Below are positions 51,732 through 60,533 of a stretch of DNA of 64,000 bases, piece after piece. Numbering within the stretch: the stretch's first letter is position 1; every line of letters begins with the position of its first letter. The notes below the pieces were generated by a model. That model ran no database searches and had not been told where the DNA came from. It saw only the letters and a program-made list of their open reading frames with translations. The translations under genes were made by a program, and so were the position numbers. The stretch comes from Taibaiella soli (GTDB lineage Bacteria; Bacteroidota; Bacteroidia; Chitinophagales; Chitinophagaceae): positions 124,001 through 188,000 of the forward strand of contig NZ_QKTW01000011.1 in NCBI RefSeq assembly GCF_003236175.1, given 5' to 3'.

Positions 51732-52280
51732 TCAGCGATCGCCCGCGCCTTTAAACTGATGAAGTGTTTCTTTAAACAATACATTAAACGTAGTGAGGGA
51801 ACCGTACACAGCCGTTACATACTGCTGCAGATCTACTTTCTCTTCGTCGGTCAGTGTTTTATTAGCATTAATTTTTTGCTCGATCAGGCGCATACGGTCG
51901 CGCACCATTACAATCTTGTGGAAGAAAGTTTCAATCGGCACTTCTTTTGGTTGCAATGATTCATCCTGCGGCTTTAAAATCAGCGTACCATTGTTCCATT
52001 TATTGGCCATCGGCACCAGCTGAAATTCGTTCAGTCTTCTGTCCAGTACATTTTCCAGCGCTTCTTCAATATCCGCAACGGAAAGGCTTCCTGTATTTTC
52101 GCCAGCATTTTCTTTTGCTTCCAGTACACGCAGCTCCGTATAGTCTTTGCTTACACTTTTGGTGCCGTTCTGCGATTTAAACCAGATAATATATACTTCG
52201 GAAGCAGCATCTACAATCACTCCCTTGCCAAAATGCGGATGTTCTACTCTTGAACCGATACCTAAAACAATTGTTTCCAT
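51732..52280 (-). CDS. Conserved protein with CarD/UvrD-type Tudor-like N-terminus
   Basis: The ATG at 52280 (182 aa) is preferred over the start seven codons upstream. The first 60 residues (GIGSRVEHPHFGKGVIVDAASEVYIIWFKSQNGTKSV) are the KOW/Tudor-like beta barrel seen at the N-terminus of CarD and the C-terminus of UvrD/PcrA, folds that bind RNA polymerase or nucleic acid. The remainder is helical (IEEALENVLDRRLNEF, RMRLIEQKINANKTLTDEEKVDLQQYV) and unassigned. It may be a regulator that contacts RNA polymerase; this is inference from the fold. The next leftward gene is aqpZ, after a probable terminator. Confidence 0.7.
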   Translation of the reverse strand: METIVLGIGSRVEHPHFGKGVIVDAASEVYIIWFKSQNGTKSVSKDYTELRVLEAKENAGENTGSLSVADIEEALENVLDRRLNEFQLVPMANKWNNGTLILKPQDESLQPKEVPIETFFHKIVMVRDRMRLIEQKINANKTLTDEEKVDLQQYVTAVYGSLTTFNVLFKETLHQFKGAGDR

Positions 52281-52316
52281 ACAGATATTTATATCCTGCA
52301 AATTACGGAACGTGGT

Positions 52317-53267
52317 TTATTTTTTCTTCTTTTTCACTTCGCAGACAAAGGCCATTACAGGCTCACTATTGAGAAAAAGCTGCACGGGATATTTTCCTTT
52401 TTTCGGCATTTCAAGATCAAAGAAAATTTCATTGCCGACTACGTAAAAAGTAGTCTTTTTCAATAGCGGCTCATCTTTATACTGCAAAGAAAGCTCTGAA
52501 ACCTTCGTGCCATCTTTCAGCGTTAAGATAATTCGCTTGCAGTCGCCCGGCTTTCCGCGCAGTACGCCTTTACGTTGGTTAGTAGCAACAAGGTCACTAT
52601 TAATATAATCCCCCAGTGGCATTGGCGACCAGGTAAATTCTGAACGAGTGAGCGGATCATCCTGCAGTTGCCATTTACGATTAGCCGGATAATGGGTAAA
52701 CGCAAAGCGCTCCGGATCAGGAAAGAAATAACTATCGTTGAATGCCGGATAAAATTCTTTCTTTTTGGCATTGGTTGTACCGGCAGCCCAGCAAGCATCT
52801 GCCAGATACCATTGATTACGGATATTTACCGCATTCCAGGTATGATCTGGTTTCTTCTTAGACTTGCCGATATTTTTGCCAACATTCCGCGCATATCCTT
52901 TGATCACATTGCAAGTAATATGGCGGCGTTCGCACATTGCTTTAAAAAGCAGCGCATAACCTTCGGCTGTCGCAGTTCTGTTTTGAAGAAGTTCGCCCAC
53001 ATTGGTATTTTGCTGACCTTTGTGGTGGTAGCCAATACAGTCGTAGGAAATATTATAGGCAACCCAATCATAAATAGCCCGGATGCAGGTACGCTCATCG
53101 TGACAGGTTTTGGTAATGCTGTCGACAATGTCAAATAACGGCGCGCCCTTCATCGGACCAATTTGTTTTACTACTGAATCCAGCGTGTTAAACTCACCGG
53201 AATTTACATTTTGACTTCTTGCTGTAAAGCTGAAAAACAGCAACAATGCGATCGCTAAATATTTCAT
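52317..53267 (-). CDS. Exported transglutaminase-like protein lacking the catalytic cysteine
   Basis: This 316-aa protein has a signal peptide (SFTARSQ cleavage region). The transglutaminase-like fold is clear: CIRAIYDWVAYNISYDC, then EGYALLFKAMCERRHITCNVIKGYAR, DHTWNAVNIRNQWYLADACW. In active members the residue before EGYA is the nucleophilic Cys. Here it is A101 (codon GCC), while His (H142 in DHTWN) and Asp (D157 in LADACW) are retained. The protein is therefore probably inactive as a protease or transglutaminase and may serve as a binding domain. The C-terminal 110 residues form a beta-rich region of unknown type. Confidence 0.8.
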   Translation of the reverse strand: MKYLAIALLLFFSFTARSQNVNSGEFNTLDSVVKQIGPMKGAPLFDIVDSITKTCHDERTCIRAIYDWVAYNISYDCIGYHHKGQQNTNVGELLQNRTATAEGYALLFKAMCERRHITCNVIKGYARNVGKNIGKSKKKPDHTWNAVNIRNQWYLADACWAAGTTNAKKKEFYPAFNDSYFFPDPERFAFTHYPANRKWQLQDDPLTRSEFTWSPMPLGDYINSDLVATNQRKGVLRGKPGDCKRIILTLKDGTKVSELSLQYKDEPLLKKTTFYVVGNEIFFDLEMPKKGKYPVQLFLNSEPVMAFVCEVKKKKK

Positions 53268-53336
53268 AGAGCCTTGAAAAAGGTCCGCAAATTAGAAAGA
53301 GTTTGTACATTAAATGCATTATAAAATTGTTACGCC

Positions 53337-54104
53337 ATGCTCCCTGCAACCACCACATCCACTACCATCGACAACATCATTCTGCAGCTCGAAGCCATCA
53401 TCTCCGAATGCATCGCAACCAATAATCGAGCCGGTTATTTTGCCGCTCTATACCACCGTGTAACGGTACGCATAAAGGAAGGCATCATGAATAAGGAATT
53501 TGAGAACAACGAGCGGATGGAATTATTTGACGTAACCTTTGCTCAACGTTACCTGGATGCCTGGACAGAATGGAAACAGGGAAAACAACCTACAAGTTCC
53601 TGGAAAATTGCCTTTGAAGCGGTAGCACATAAAAAGGACATTGTACTGCAACATCTGTTGCTCGGCATGAATGCACACATCAATCTTGATCTCGGCATAG
53701 CAACCGTAATCACTATGGATGGTGGCGATATGGAAGGGATAAAAAACGACTTCAACAAGATCAACAGCATTCTGGCTGCCCTGGTCAATAAAGTAGAAGA
53801 TTGCCTGGTGAAAGTAAATCCATTAATGAAACTATTATCACTGCAGCGTTTCAATTTTGATGAATTATTAGTTCAGTTCAGCATCGATCTGGCGCGAAAA
53901 GGCGCCTGGGACTTTGCCACCACACTCTGTAGCAAAACCGGTACAGCTTATAATGAATGTATCGCTTCGCGAGACGCCAAAATAGCGGAACTGGCTGCCA
54001 ATCTCGCTCGTCCCGATAGCTGGTTGCTACGTTTCACTGTGAGACTCATTTATTGGTACGAAACGAAAAATGTCGGTAAAAACATCGCGGATCTGCAATC
54101 CTGA
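53337..54104 (+). CDS. DUF5995 family protein
   Basis: This 255-aa protein is all-helical and matches the DUF5995 pattern: NNRAGYFAALYHRVTVRIKEGI, then FDVTFAQRYLDAWTEWKQG, and the central LLGMNAHINLDLGIATV. The conserved His residues in AALYHRVT and NAHINLDL suggest a metal site. Biological role unknown; the protein is predicted to be cytoplasmic. It converges on a glyoxalase-fold gene, with a terminator in between. Confidence 0.82.
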   Translation: MLPATTTSTTIDNIILQLEAIISECIATNNRAGYFAALYHRVTVRIKEGIMNKEFENNERMELFDVTFAQRYLDAWTEWKQGKQPTSSWKIAFEAVAHKKDIVLQHLLLGMNAHINLDLGIATVITMDGGDMEGIKNDFNKINSILAALVNKVEDCLVKVNPLMKLLSLQRFNFDELLVQFSIDLARKGAWDFATTLCSKTGTAYNECIASRDAKIAELAANLARPDSWLLRFTVRLIYWYETKNVGKNIADLQS

Positions 54105-54221
54105 TTTTTTAGAAAAAATATTGGCAGTTTTAAATCCAAAACATTGGCTGATACGTAAATAAATGCCGCATCGTCCTCCTTTTTCATCTTGAAACATCAG
54201 AGAAAAGCAACGCTGTCAATT

Positions 54222-54320
54222 TTGGCACGATTTTAGTATACTATTAGTATCAAAGATATTCTCCCTCAAGAAGGGCCCCCATCACTATAAGTCCCCGCAC
54301 ATGCGGGGACTTTTTATTTT
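54222..54320 (+). ncRNA. Possible small RNA with sigma-54-like promoter and terminator
   Basis: TTGGCACGATTTTAGT (54222-54237) resembles a sigma-54 promoter (TTGGCAC then about five bases before TTGC-like), though the -12 GC is GT here. About 50 bases later a perfect stem AGTCCCCGCA/TGCGGGGACT (54290-54311) with TTTTTATTTT follows on the plus strand. The stretch between them has no open frame. The terminator may instead serve the upstream DUF5995 gene, 186 bp away. Confidence 0.4.
54290..54320 (+). terminator. Intrinsic terminator between DUF5995 and glyoxalase genes
   Basis: A 10-bp perfect GC-rich stem with a two-base loop is followed by TTTTTATTTT on the plus strand. Confidence 0.85.
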
Positions 54321-54321
54321 C

Positions 54322-54711
54322 CTAACGTTCATAAAGCTCTAATGGCAGGCCATCCGGATCTTCAAAAAAAGTAAACCGGTGCCCGGTGTATTCATCAATA
54401 CGAACAGGCTGCACGTCCACACCTTTTTTCTTTAATACCGAAACGCATGCATCCACATCTTCCACTTCAAACGCCAGATGCCGTAGTCCCATTGCTTCAG
54501 GTTCTGTTGGGCGCGCTGGGGGATTTGGGAACGAGAACAGCTCGATACGGTATTGTCCGGCCACTGCGAGATCCAGTTTGTAAGACTGCCGTTCTTCGCG
54601 GTAAACTTCCCGGACAATTTCAAGCCCCAATATATCTGTATAAAATTCTTTGGAGCGCTCATAATCCGAACAAATAACGGCGATATGATGAATCCCTTTG
54701 AGTAATGCCAT
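54322..54711 (-). CDS. VOC/glyoxalase-family protein (GloA2/YaeR-like)
   Basis: This 129-aa protein is one complete VOC domain: IHHIAVICSDYERSKEFYTDILGLEIVRE, then YRIELFSFPNPPARPTEPEAMGLRHLAFEVEDVDA and RFTFFEDPDGLPLELYE. Putative metal ligands are His9 region, Glu in YRIELF, His in LRHLAF and Glu in LPLELYE. It resembles YaeR/GloA2. The substrate is not known. Confidence 0.9.
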   Translation of the reverse strand: MALLKGIHHIAVICSDYERSKEFYTDILGLEIVREVYREERQSYKLDLAVAGQYRIELFSFPNPPARPTEPEAMGLRHLAFEVEDVDACVSVLKKKGVDVQPVRIDEYTGHRFTFFEDPDGLPLELYER

Positions 54712-54820
54712 AGCAGATGTGTTTATGTTATTTAAATATACGGTATTCGCTCCTTCAAAAAGATGATTTTATTCATTGTTTCGTTTATTGTATTCGGTAA
54801 TTTGGTAGAAACAAATCGCT

Positions 54821-56095
54821 ATGCAAATCTGTACCTCTGCAGCCGAAGCTGTATCTGATATTGCGCCGGGTCAAAGTGTTTTCATTCACACTGCTGCCGC
54901 CACACCACGCGAGCTCGTAATGGCCATGGCAGAAAGGAGCAATCAATTGCATGATGTAAAAATATACTCAATACATACGGAATGGGAAGCAACTTATGCA
55001 TTGCCGCAACATGCACATGCATTTGAGATCAATTGTTTTTTCGTGGGGGCCAATATCCGTAAGGCAATCAATGAAGGTACCGCCAGCTATATACCCATGT
55101 TCCTGAGCGAAATTCCGTTACACTTCCGCTCCGGTGCCTGTCCGATCAATGTGGCGCTGATTTCTGTTTCACCACCTGATAAAAACGGCTTTTGCACACT
55201 CGGCGTTTCCTGCGATGTAAGCCGCGCTGCAATTGAAATGGCGGATGTGGTCATTGCAGAAGTCAACAGCAACATGCCGCGCGCATTGGGCGATGGCGTA
55301 ATCCACGTCTCGCGCATTGCAAAAGCGATTAATGTCGATTATCCTTTGTTTGAAAGTAAAGTAACCGAACCAACAGCCACAGAACTACAGATCGGTAAAA
55401 ATGTAGCCAGCCTTATCGAAGATCGCGCTACGCTGCAAATGGGCATTGGTGGCATTCCAAACGCAGTACTGGCTTCACTGCACGCACACCAGGACCTCGG
55501 CATTCATACTGAAATGTTTTCCGATGGTCTGATTCCTTTGGTGGAAAAAGGAATTATCACGGGCAAATACAAAAAGATTCACCCGGGTATGATCGTCAGC
55601 AGTTTCGCAATTGGATCACGCAAACTTTATGATTTTATCGACAACAATCTGATCGTACGCATGCTTGATGTGGAATACGTAAACAATCCCGGCGTCATCA
55701 AAAAGAATCCGCGCGTGACGGCCATCAACAGCGCTATTGAAGTAGATATCTTCGGTCAGGTTTGTGCAGATTCAATTGGCACCTATCAATATTCCGGTGT
55801 TGGCGGACAAGTCGATTTTATGCGCGGAGCGGCGCTTTCCGAAGGAGGTAAACCGATCATCGCCATTCCTTCGCAAACAGCAAAAGGAGTTTCCCGTATT
55901 GTTTGCAGGCTGAAACCTGGCGCTAGTGTGGTAACCACGCGCTCTCATGTGCATTATGTAGTTACGGAATACGGCATCGCACAACTGCACGGCAAAAATC
56001 TAAAAGAACGCGCCAAAGCACTAATCCATATCGCACACCCTGCTCACCGAGAACTGCTGGAACAGGAAGCGTTTGAGATTTTTAAGTCTTTCTAA
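54821..56095 (+). CDS. Acetyl-CoA hydrolase/4-hydroxybutyrate CoA-transferase family enzyme
   Basis: This 424-aa protein matches the acetyl-CoA hydrolase/transferase family (Cat2/AbfT type). The acyl-CoA binding segment LQMGIGGIPNAVLASL, the catalytic Glu in GIHTEMFSDG and the C-terminal YSGVGGQVDFMRGAALSEGG, VTEYGIAQLHGKNLKERAKALI are conserved. It moves CoA between short-chain acids, probably acetate and a 4-carbon acid. It is transcribed alone, with a terminator 140 bp downstream. Confidence 0.9.
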   Translation: MQICTSAAEAVSDIAPGQSVFIHTAAATPRELVMAMAERSNQLHDVKIYSIHTEWEATYALPQHAHAFEINCFFVGANIRKAINEGTASYIPMFLSEIPLHFRSGACPINVALISVSPPDKNGFCTLGVSCDVSRAAIEMADVVIAEVNSNMPRALGDGVIHVSRIAKAINVDYPLFESKVTEPTATELQIGKNVASLIEDRATLQMGIGGIPNAVLASLHAHQDLGIHTEMFSDGLIPLVEKGIITGKYKKIHPGMIVSSFAIGSRKLYDFIDNNLIVRMLDVEYVNNPGVIKKNPRVTAINSAIEVDIFGQVCADSIGTYQYSGVGGQVDFMRGAALSEGGKPIIAIPSQTAKGVSRIVCRLKPGASVVTTRSHVHYVVTEYGIAQLHGKNLKERAKALIHIAHPAHRELLEQEAFEIFKSF

Positions 56096-56230
56096 TAGAC
56101 AGTTGACAAGGGAGCATAAAAACATCTTCGTTGCCATTAGACCTTTTGAGTTCTAACATGAGCTTTCCACCTTTGATTCTTATGCATCTTTGCGGGAAAC
56201 ATATAGCTGCAGGCAGTTTTCAAACAATAA

Positions 56231-56272
56231 AAAAACGGTCAGACCAATTCAGATGTCCGACCGTTTAATTTT
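56231..56272. terminator. Terminator between the CoA-transferase and DUF4136 genes
   Basis: AAACGGTC and GACCGTTT, each with an adjoining GAC/GTC and one mismatch, pair and are flanked by A and T runs on both sides, so it could serve both convergent genes. Confidence 0.75.
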
Positions 56273-56304
56273 TTATATTTTGAATTGTCAACTGTCAACT
56301 GCAT

Positions 56305-56880
56305 TTACTTCTTAGTCGCAGTCGCCACTCCCGGCGGATAGCCAGCCATAATCTTGGCTACAATGCCCTGTATCTGCTGATCCGGATTTTCCATTGGCTT
56401 ATCTATTTCCTGATTACCAATTCCTTCCCACACCAGACTTTTTGTGTTCGCATCCACCACTTCAACGATCAATGAACCGTCTTTGTAATCCGTCACGTTG
56501 TACGTTGTATAACCAGAAGCCATACCGCCACCCCATCCGTACGGACGATAATAACCGCCATAACCGTAATAATTAGTATTAGCCGTTACTTGCTGTTCGT
56601 TTTTGATGATCGTCACCACATTCACCAGCACATCCGGATTCGAGGATGCTTCCTGCAATCCTTTTTTCACCATTTCCGCTTTCACAGCCGATTCAATACG
56701 GCTACGGTTCAGCTGACTGATGGTTTCATTTTTTTCTTCAGGCACATAAAGACTAAACGTTTTGTATTTGCTGAAGTCTGCTTTGCGATCATAATCCGTA
56801 GTTACCTTCAACTGGGGAGTACAAGCGGTTATCGTTAAGGTAGACAATGCAGCTAACAATAAGATTCTGGCGAGTTTCAT
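56305..56880 (-). CDS. DUF4136 lipoprotein
   Basis: This 191-aa lipoprotein (ITACTP lipobox) has the DUF4136 pattern: LKVTTDYDRKADFSKYKTFSLY, SRIESAVKAEMVKKGLQE, PDVLVNVVTIIKNEQQV, and GSLIVEVVDANTKSLVWEGIGNQEIDKPM. It is encoded 41 bp after the paralogous gene at 56922-57503, and the two share the framework (about half of the motif residues). Function unknown; found in the outer membrane or periplasm in Bacteroidota and Proteobacteria. Confidence 0.9.
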   Translation of the reverse strand: MKLARILLLAALSTLTITACTPQLKVTTDYDRKADFSKYKTFSLYVPEEKNETISQLNRSRIESAVKAEMVKKGLQEASSNPDVLVNVVTIIKNEQQVTANTNYYGYGGYYRPYGWGGGMASGYTTYNVTDYKDGSLIVEVVDANTKSLVWEGIGNQEIDKPMENPDQQIQGIVAKIMAGYPPGVATATKK

Positions 56881-56921
56881 AAATGACTTTTTTGGTGAAT
56901 AAAGAATATTATGAATGTTGA

Positions 56922-57503
56922 TTAATTTTTTGTCTGTTTCGTTTTGCCTGGCGGAAAACCTTTCATGATTTCTTTTACCACTGCTTTAATCTGCCCTTCC
57001 GGATTCGTGAGCGGCTGCTCCACCTGAGCGCTGCCTACACCTTCCCACAATAAATTCTGGTTGGATGCATCCGCCATATCAATAATAATAGAACCATCCT
57101 TAAACTGATTCGCATCAGAGGTAGTATAAACCGGCGGACCAAACGATGTATTCCAGTAGTAAGGTCGGTACATTCCTCCGTAAGCATAATCATCCGTCAC
57201 GGCCATGCTTTCTTTCGTCTGACGAATTACAGTGACGATATTCACGATTATATCTGGTTTCAAAGTATCCTGCGCAAATCCATGCTTGGTCATTTCCGAA
57301 ATCACTGCAGCCCTCAGCAAATCTTTATTATGCTGGCTTACCGCATCGAGCCGCACATCCACTGGATTTATCCGGTAGGTTTTGTACTTAGTAAAATCTA
57401 CATGCTTATCATAATCTGTCGTCACTTTCAATGGCGACCCACAACCTGGTGCCATCATCATTACCATGCTTGCCAGAACTATAAATTTTAAAAAACGAAT
57501 CAT
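56922..57503 (-). CDS. DUF4136 lipoprotein, paralogue
   Basis: This 193-aa protein has a hydrophobic signal ending APGCG and the same DUF4136 framework as its neighbour: LKVTTDYDKHVDFTKYKTYRI, LLRAAVISEMTKHGFAQ, PDIIVNIVTVIRQ, GSIIIDMADASNQNLLWEGVGSAQVEQPL. The pair looks like a tandem duplication that has diverged; each keeps a Tyr/Gly-rich insert before the last beta strands. Confidence 0.9.
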   Translation of the reverse strand: MIRFLKFIVLASMVMMMAPGCGSPLKVTTDYDKHVDFTKYKTYRINPVDVRLDAVSQHNKDLLRAAVISEMTKHGFAQDTLKPDIIVNIVTVIRQTKESMAVTDDYAYGGMYRPYYWNTSFGPPVYTTSDANQFKDGSIIIDMADASNQNLLWEGVGSAQVEQPLTNPEGQIKAVVKEIMKGFPPGKTKQTKN

Positions 57504-57681
57504 GTACCAGACTTAAACAATGAATAAAACCTTTATAATATTAGCGAAATATATCTAATAAATAAAATCGGAATATGTTGATGCTATTTTTATAACTATC
57601 GCAGAATAGAGAGATTAGAAGTCATTAGTTTTTTCATCGGAAAAAATGGTTTTACTTTTACACCTTATCTACTTTTTTTGC

Positions 57682-58413
57682 ATGCACACCTGGTACAGCC
57701 TTTTACTATTCGTTATCACCTGCCTGGGCGGTAGCATCCCACTATGGATAAAAGGTCTGGATGATCGGCGTATGCATTATCTGCTGGCCTTTTCAGGTTC
57801 ATTTTTGCTGAGCATCACGTTCCTGCATTTACTACCTGAAACATTCGAAGACCTCAATGCCAGCGCTGGTTTCTATCTGCTGATCGGTTTCTTTTTCCAA
57901 CTCGTGATCCAGCGATTTACACATGGCGTGGAGCACGGACACACACATATTCATCCGCACGAACACGGACATGTAATTGCACTGGCGCCTATTCTTACAG
58001 GACTTTCGTTACATGCTTTTATGGAAGGTTTGCCGCTCGGATTCAATTACCGGATGCACGGCACTGAGCCATCTTTGTACATGGCGGTAGCAATCCATAA
58101 AATTCCGGAAGCCATGCTGGTCACAAGCCTGGTAGCTGCGGTGAAGGGAAAATCAAGAGGTTTGCTGACGCTCATTTTATTTTCAGCGGTAACGCCAGTC
58201 GCCGGTCTGCTGGCACAACTGCTCGGCGAGCATTACAATTTCATGTCTAAAACAATCATGATTTTGATTCCGGTAGTTGCAGGGGCGTTTATACACATCG
58301 CTACAACCATTTTCTTTGAAAGCGGCACCAAACAACATTTGCTCACAAGGCAAAAAATCATGGCCATGCTTTTCGGCGTGGGCCTCGCTATGCTTACTTT
58401 GTATTTCGATTAG
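57682..58413 (+). CDS. ZIP-family metal transporter
   Basis: The ATG at 57682 (243 aa) gives a better N-terminus than the upstream one, which starts in the leader region. About seven or eight helices are visible. A His-rich loop HGVEHGHTHIHPHEHGHV lies between helices three and four, and the metal-site helices carry GLSLHAFMEGLPLGFN and AIHKIPEAMLVTSLVAA, which match the ZIP signature (H-x-x-x-E in both helices IV and V). It takes up zinc or other divalent metals. The TraB/GumN gene follows 21 bp downstream on the same strand. Confidence 0.88.
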   Translation: MHTWYSLLLFVITCLGGSIPLWIKGLDDRRMHYLLAFSGSFLLSITFLHLLPETFEDLNASAGFYLLIGFFFQLVIQRFTHGVEHGHTHIHPHEHGHVIALAPILTGLSLHAFMEGLPLGFNYRMHGTEPSLYMAVAIHKIPEAMLVTSLVAAVKGKSRGLLTLILFSAVTPVAGLLAQLLGEHYNFMSKTIMILIPVVAGAFIHIATTIFFESGTKQHLLTRQKIMAMLFGVGLAMLTLYFD

Positions 58414-58434
58414 CGCTTTTAAATTTTAAAATTC

Positions 58435-59304
58435 ATGAAGCCGTTTCTTGTTGCCTGCTTTATTCTGTTTGCATCTTTTTTCTGTCGGGCACAGAAGACG
58501 GCAACAGTAAATGGACACTCGCTGCTCTGGCGTATAGAGGGCAAAGGATTATCGAAACCGTCCTATCTTTTTGGCACCATCCATATCATCTGCAGTGATG
58601 ATTATCTCTGGACAGACAAAATGAAACAATGTTTGCACGCGGCCGATAAAGTTTGCCTGGAAATGGATATGGACGATCCGGCGTTGCTGACCGAGATTGC
58701 CACAGGCATGGTGGATAAAGACGGCAAACAACTTAAAGATTATTTCACACCCGAAGAATACAAGAAAATTTCAGATTATATGCGTGACAGCATTGGCACT
58801 GATATTCGTTTCATACAACAAATGAAACCCGCCATATTGCTCAGTCTCTTCGCAAGCAAATCGCTCGACTGTCCCTCACAGGTTTCTTATGAAAGCAATA
58901 TCATGGAAGACGCAAAGAAGGACAATAAAGAAATTATTGGTCTGGAAGCCGCCAAAGAACAACTGGATTTACTTAATGATATTCCCGCCGACAGCATTGT
59001 GAAAGAAGTATTGGCCTCTATCGACCAACCTGCTGATACGCGTCAGGAATATGCCGCACTAGTAGCTGCCTACAAAGCCCAGGACCTTCCGAAATTGTAT
59101 GACCTCATCCAGAATTCACGTGATGTTGGTGAAGACACGGGCGAATTTCTTGACGCCCGCAATAAAAAATGGATCAGCCGCATCTCAGAAAAAGTAAAAA
59201 ATAATTCTGTATTCTTTGCAGTAGGGGCAGGACATCTCTGGGGTAAAAACGGCGTCATTCAATTGCTGAAAGACGCCGGATATAAAGTAACACCTGTTTA
59301 TTAA
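58435..59304 (+). CDS. TraB/GumN family protein
   Basis: This 289-aa protein has a signal peptide (FILFASFFCRAQ). SKPSYLFGTIHIICSDDYLWTDKMKQCLHAADKVCLEMDMDDP holds the TraB motif GTxHxxxx and the conserved Glu, and the C-terminus has VFFAVGAGHLWGKNGVIQLLKDAGYKV. This fold is shared with Tiki-type metalloproteases. It lies 21 bp after the ZIP gene, which fits a metal-linked role, but this is speculation. Confidence 0.88.
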   Translation: MKPFLVACFILFASFFCRAQKTATVNGHSLLWRIEGKGLSKPSYLFGTIHIICSDDYLWTDKMKQCLHAADKVCLEMDMDDPALLTEIATGMVDKDGKQLKDYFTPEEYKKISDYMRDSIGTDIRFIQQMKPAILLSLFASKSLDCPSQVSYESNIMEDAKKDNKEIIGLEAAKEQLDLLNDIPADSIVKEVLASIDQPADTRQEYAALVAAYKAQDLPKLYDLIQNSRDVGEDTGEFLDARNKKWISRISEKVKNNSVFFAVGAGHLWGKNGVIQLLKDAGYKVTPVY

Positions 59305-59336
59305 ATTCGAAGCCCAAATCAAATATTAAGGAGCAT

Positions 59337-60290
59337 CTAACCGCGAATAAAATTGACAACTGCCTGCACAAACTCAGTCATGAGTGGAAGTTTAGGATTC
59401 ATAGCCGAAGAAATATTATCGGCCACTTCATTTGTACCTTTTTTCATAAGATGATTTGCACCCTGAATCTGCACCATTTTCGCAGAAGGCACCGCCTTTT
59501 GTAAATTTTCCACATCCGCTTTTGTTACCTGTCCATCATTTTCTCCTTCGATAATCAATACCGGTACTTTTACTTTGGCCATTTCCAGTGCAGGATTATA
59601 TTTAAACCAGGAAATAAGATATGGCTGTATATCAGGTCGGGCAACCAACGCCAGTCTTCTGCTCACTTTCGGTACTTCGCGGCCGGCAAGCAATTCATCA
59701 AAAACATAATTACAGGTATCCATCATCGCCGGAGACAATTTGGGTTTCAGCTGTTCCCTTAAAACCTGATCTATCGGCCGACCGGTGCTTGCAACTGAGA
59801 TCAGACCTTTTATTTGTTCTTTTTGCGCAGCTACCGCACCAATCAACGCCCCTTCACTGTATCCCATCACATATACACGGCTAAATCGCTTGTCCTTTTT
59901 CAAAATGTTAATCCATCCCTCCGCATCGGTTATATAATCATCAAAACGTAAGTCCTTTTCAGATGGATTCGCTGCCTTACTGGCTCCTATGCCTCTTTTA
60001 TCATATCGCAATGAAGCAACTCCATGATTCGCCAGAGAATCCGCCATCATTTGCGACGTATTATTTACCAGTTTATCATGATTGTTATTTCTATCCACTG
60101 GTCCTGAACCGGGAATGATTAACACCACCGGCATTTTCTTTTTAGCAACCGCGGTTTGCAGTGTACCATAGATATCCCCTTTTGCAGTGTGTAGCACGAA
60201 ATTACTGTCTATGGTTGCGGTTTGCGCAACAGCAACCAACGTCCCCAAACAGAAAAAAGCAGAAAGAGAAAGCGTTCGCAAAATCTTCAT
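59337..60290 (-). CDS. Exported alpha/beta hydrolase
   Basis: This 317-aa protein has a signal peptide (cut near AVAQ-T). The alpha/beta-hydrolase fold shows the oxyanion loop IPGSGPVDRNNN, the nucleophile elbow VMGYSEGALIG (Ser), DGQVTKADVENLQ around the acid region (GENDGQV) and GANHLMK with the catalytic His. The N-terminal extension of 45 residues (VLHTAKGDIYGTLQ) is typical of this Bacteroidota family of acyl or peptide hydrolases. Substrate unknown. Confidence 0.88.
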   Translation of the reverse strand: MKILRTLSLSAFFCLGTLVAVAQTATIDSNFVLHTAKGDIYGTLQTAVAKKKMPVVLIIPGSGPVDRNNNHDKLVNNTSQMMADSLANHGVASLRYDKRGIGASKAANPSEKDLRFDDYITDAEGWINILKKDKRFSRVYVMGYSEGALIGAVAAQKEQIKGLISVASTGRPIDQVLREQLKPKLSPAMMDTCNYVFDELLAGREVPKVSRRLALVARPDIQPYLISWFKYNPALEMAKVKVPVLIIEGENDGQVTKADVENLQKAVPSAKMVQIQGANHLMKKGTNEVADNISSAMNPKLPLMTEFVQAVVNFIRG

Positions 60291-60533
60291 GAAAAAATAT
60301 TTACAATAAAGATAAATTTTCGGGCCTTATCCGTATTGATTTTTACGTCAAAAGACAACTTTACGCATTAAACCTATTACCTTATCGAAACAATGTACAA
60401 ACACCCATTTCCGCTGCTGGTATCATTTTATTAGCTTTGAGTGGGTTTTGCAATTTATCTGCAGTTTAAGCAAAATTTTAACAATATATGTTTGACTAAA
60501 CTTCAAGGTAATTGCTGAGTCTAAATTGTAACT

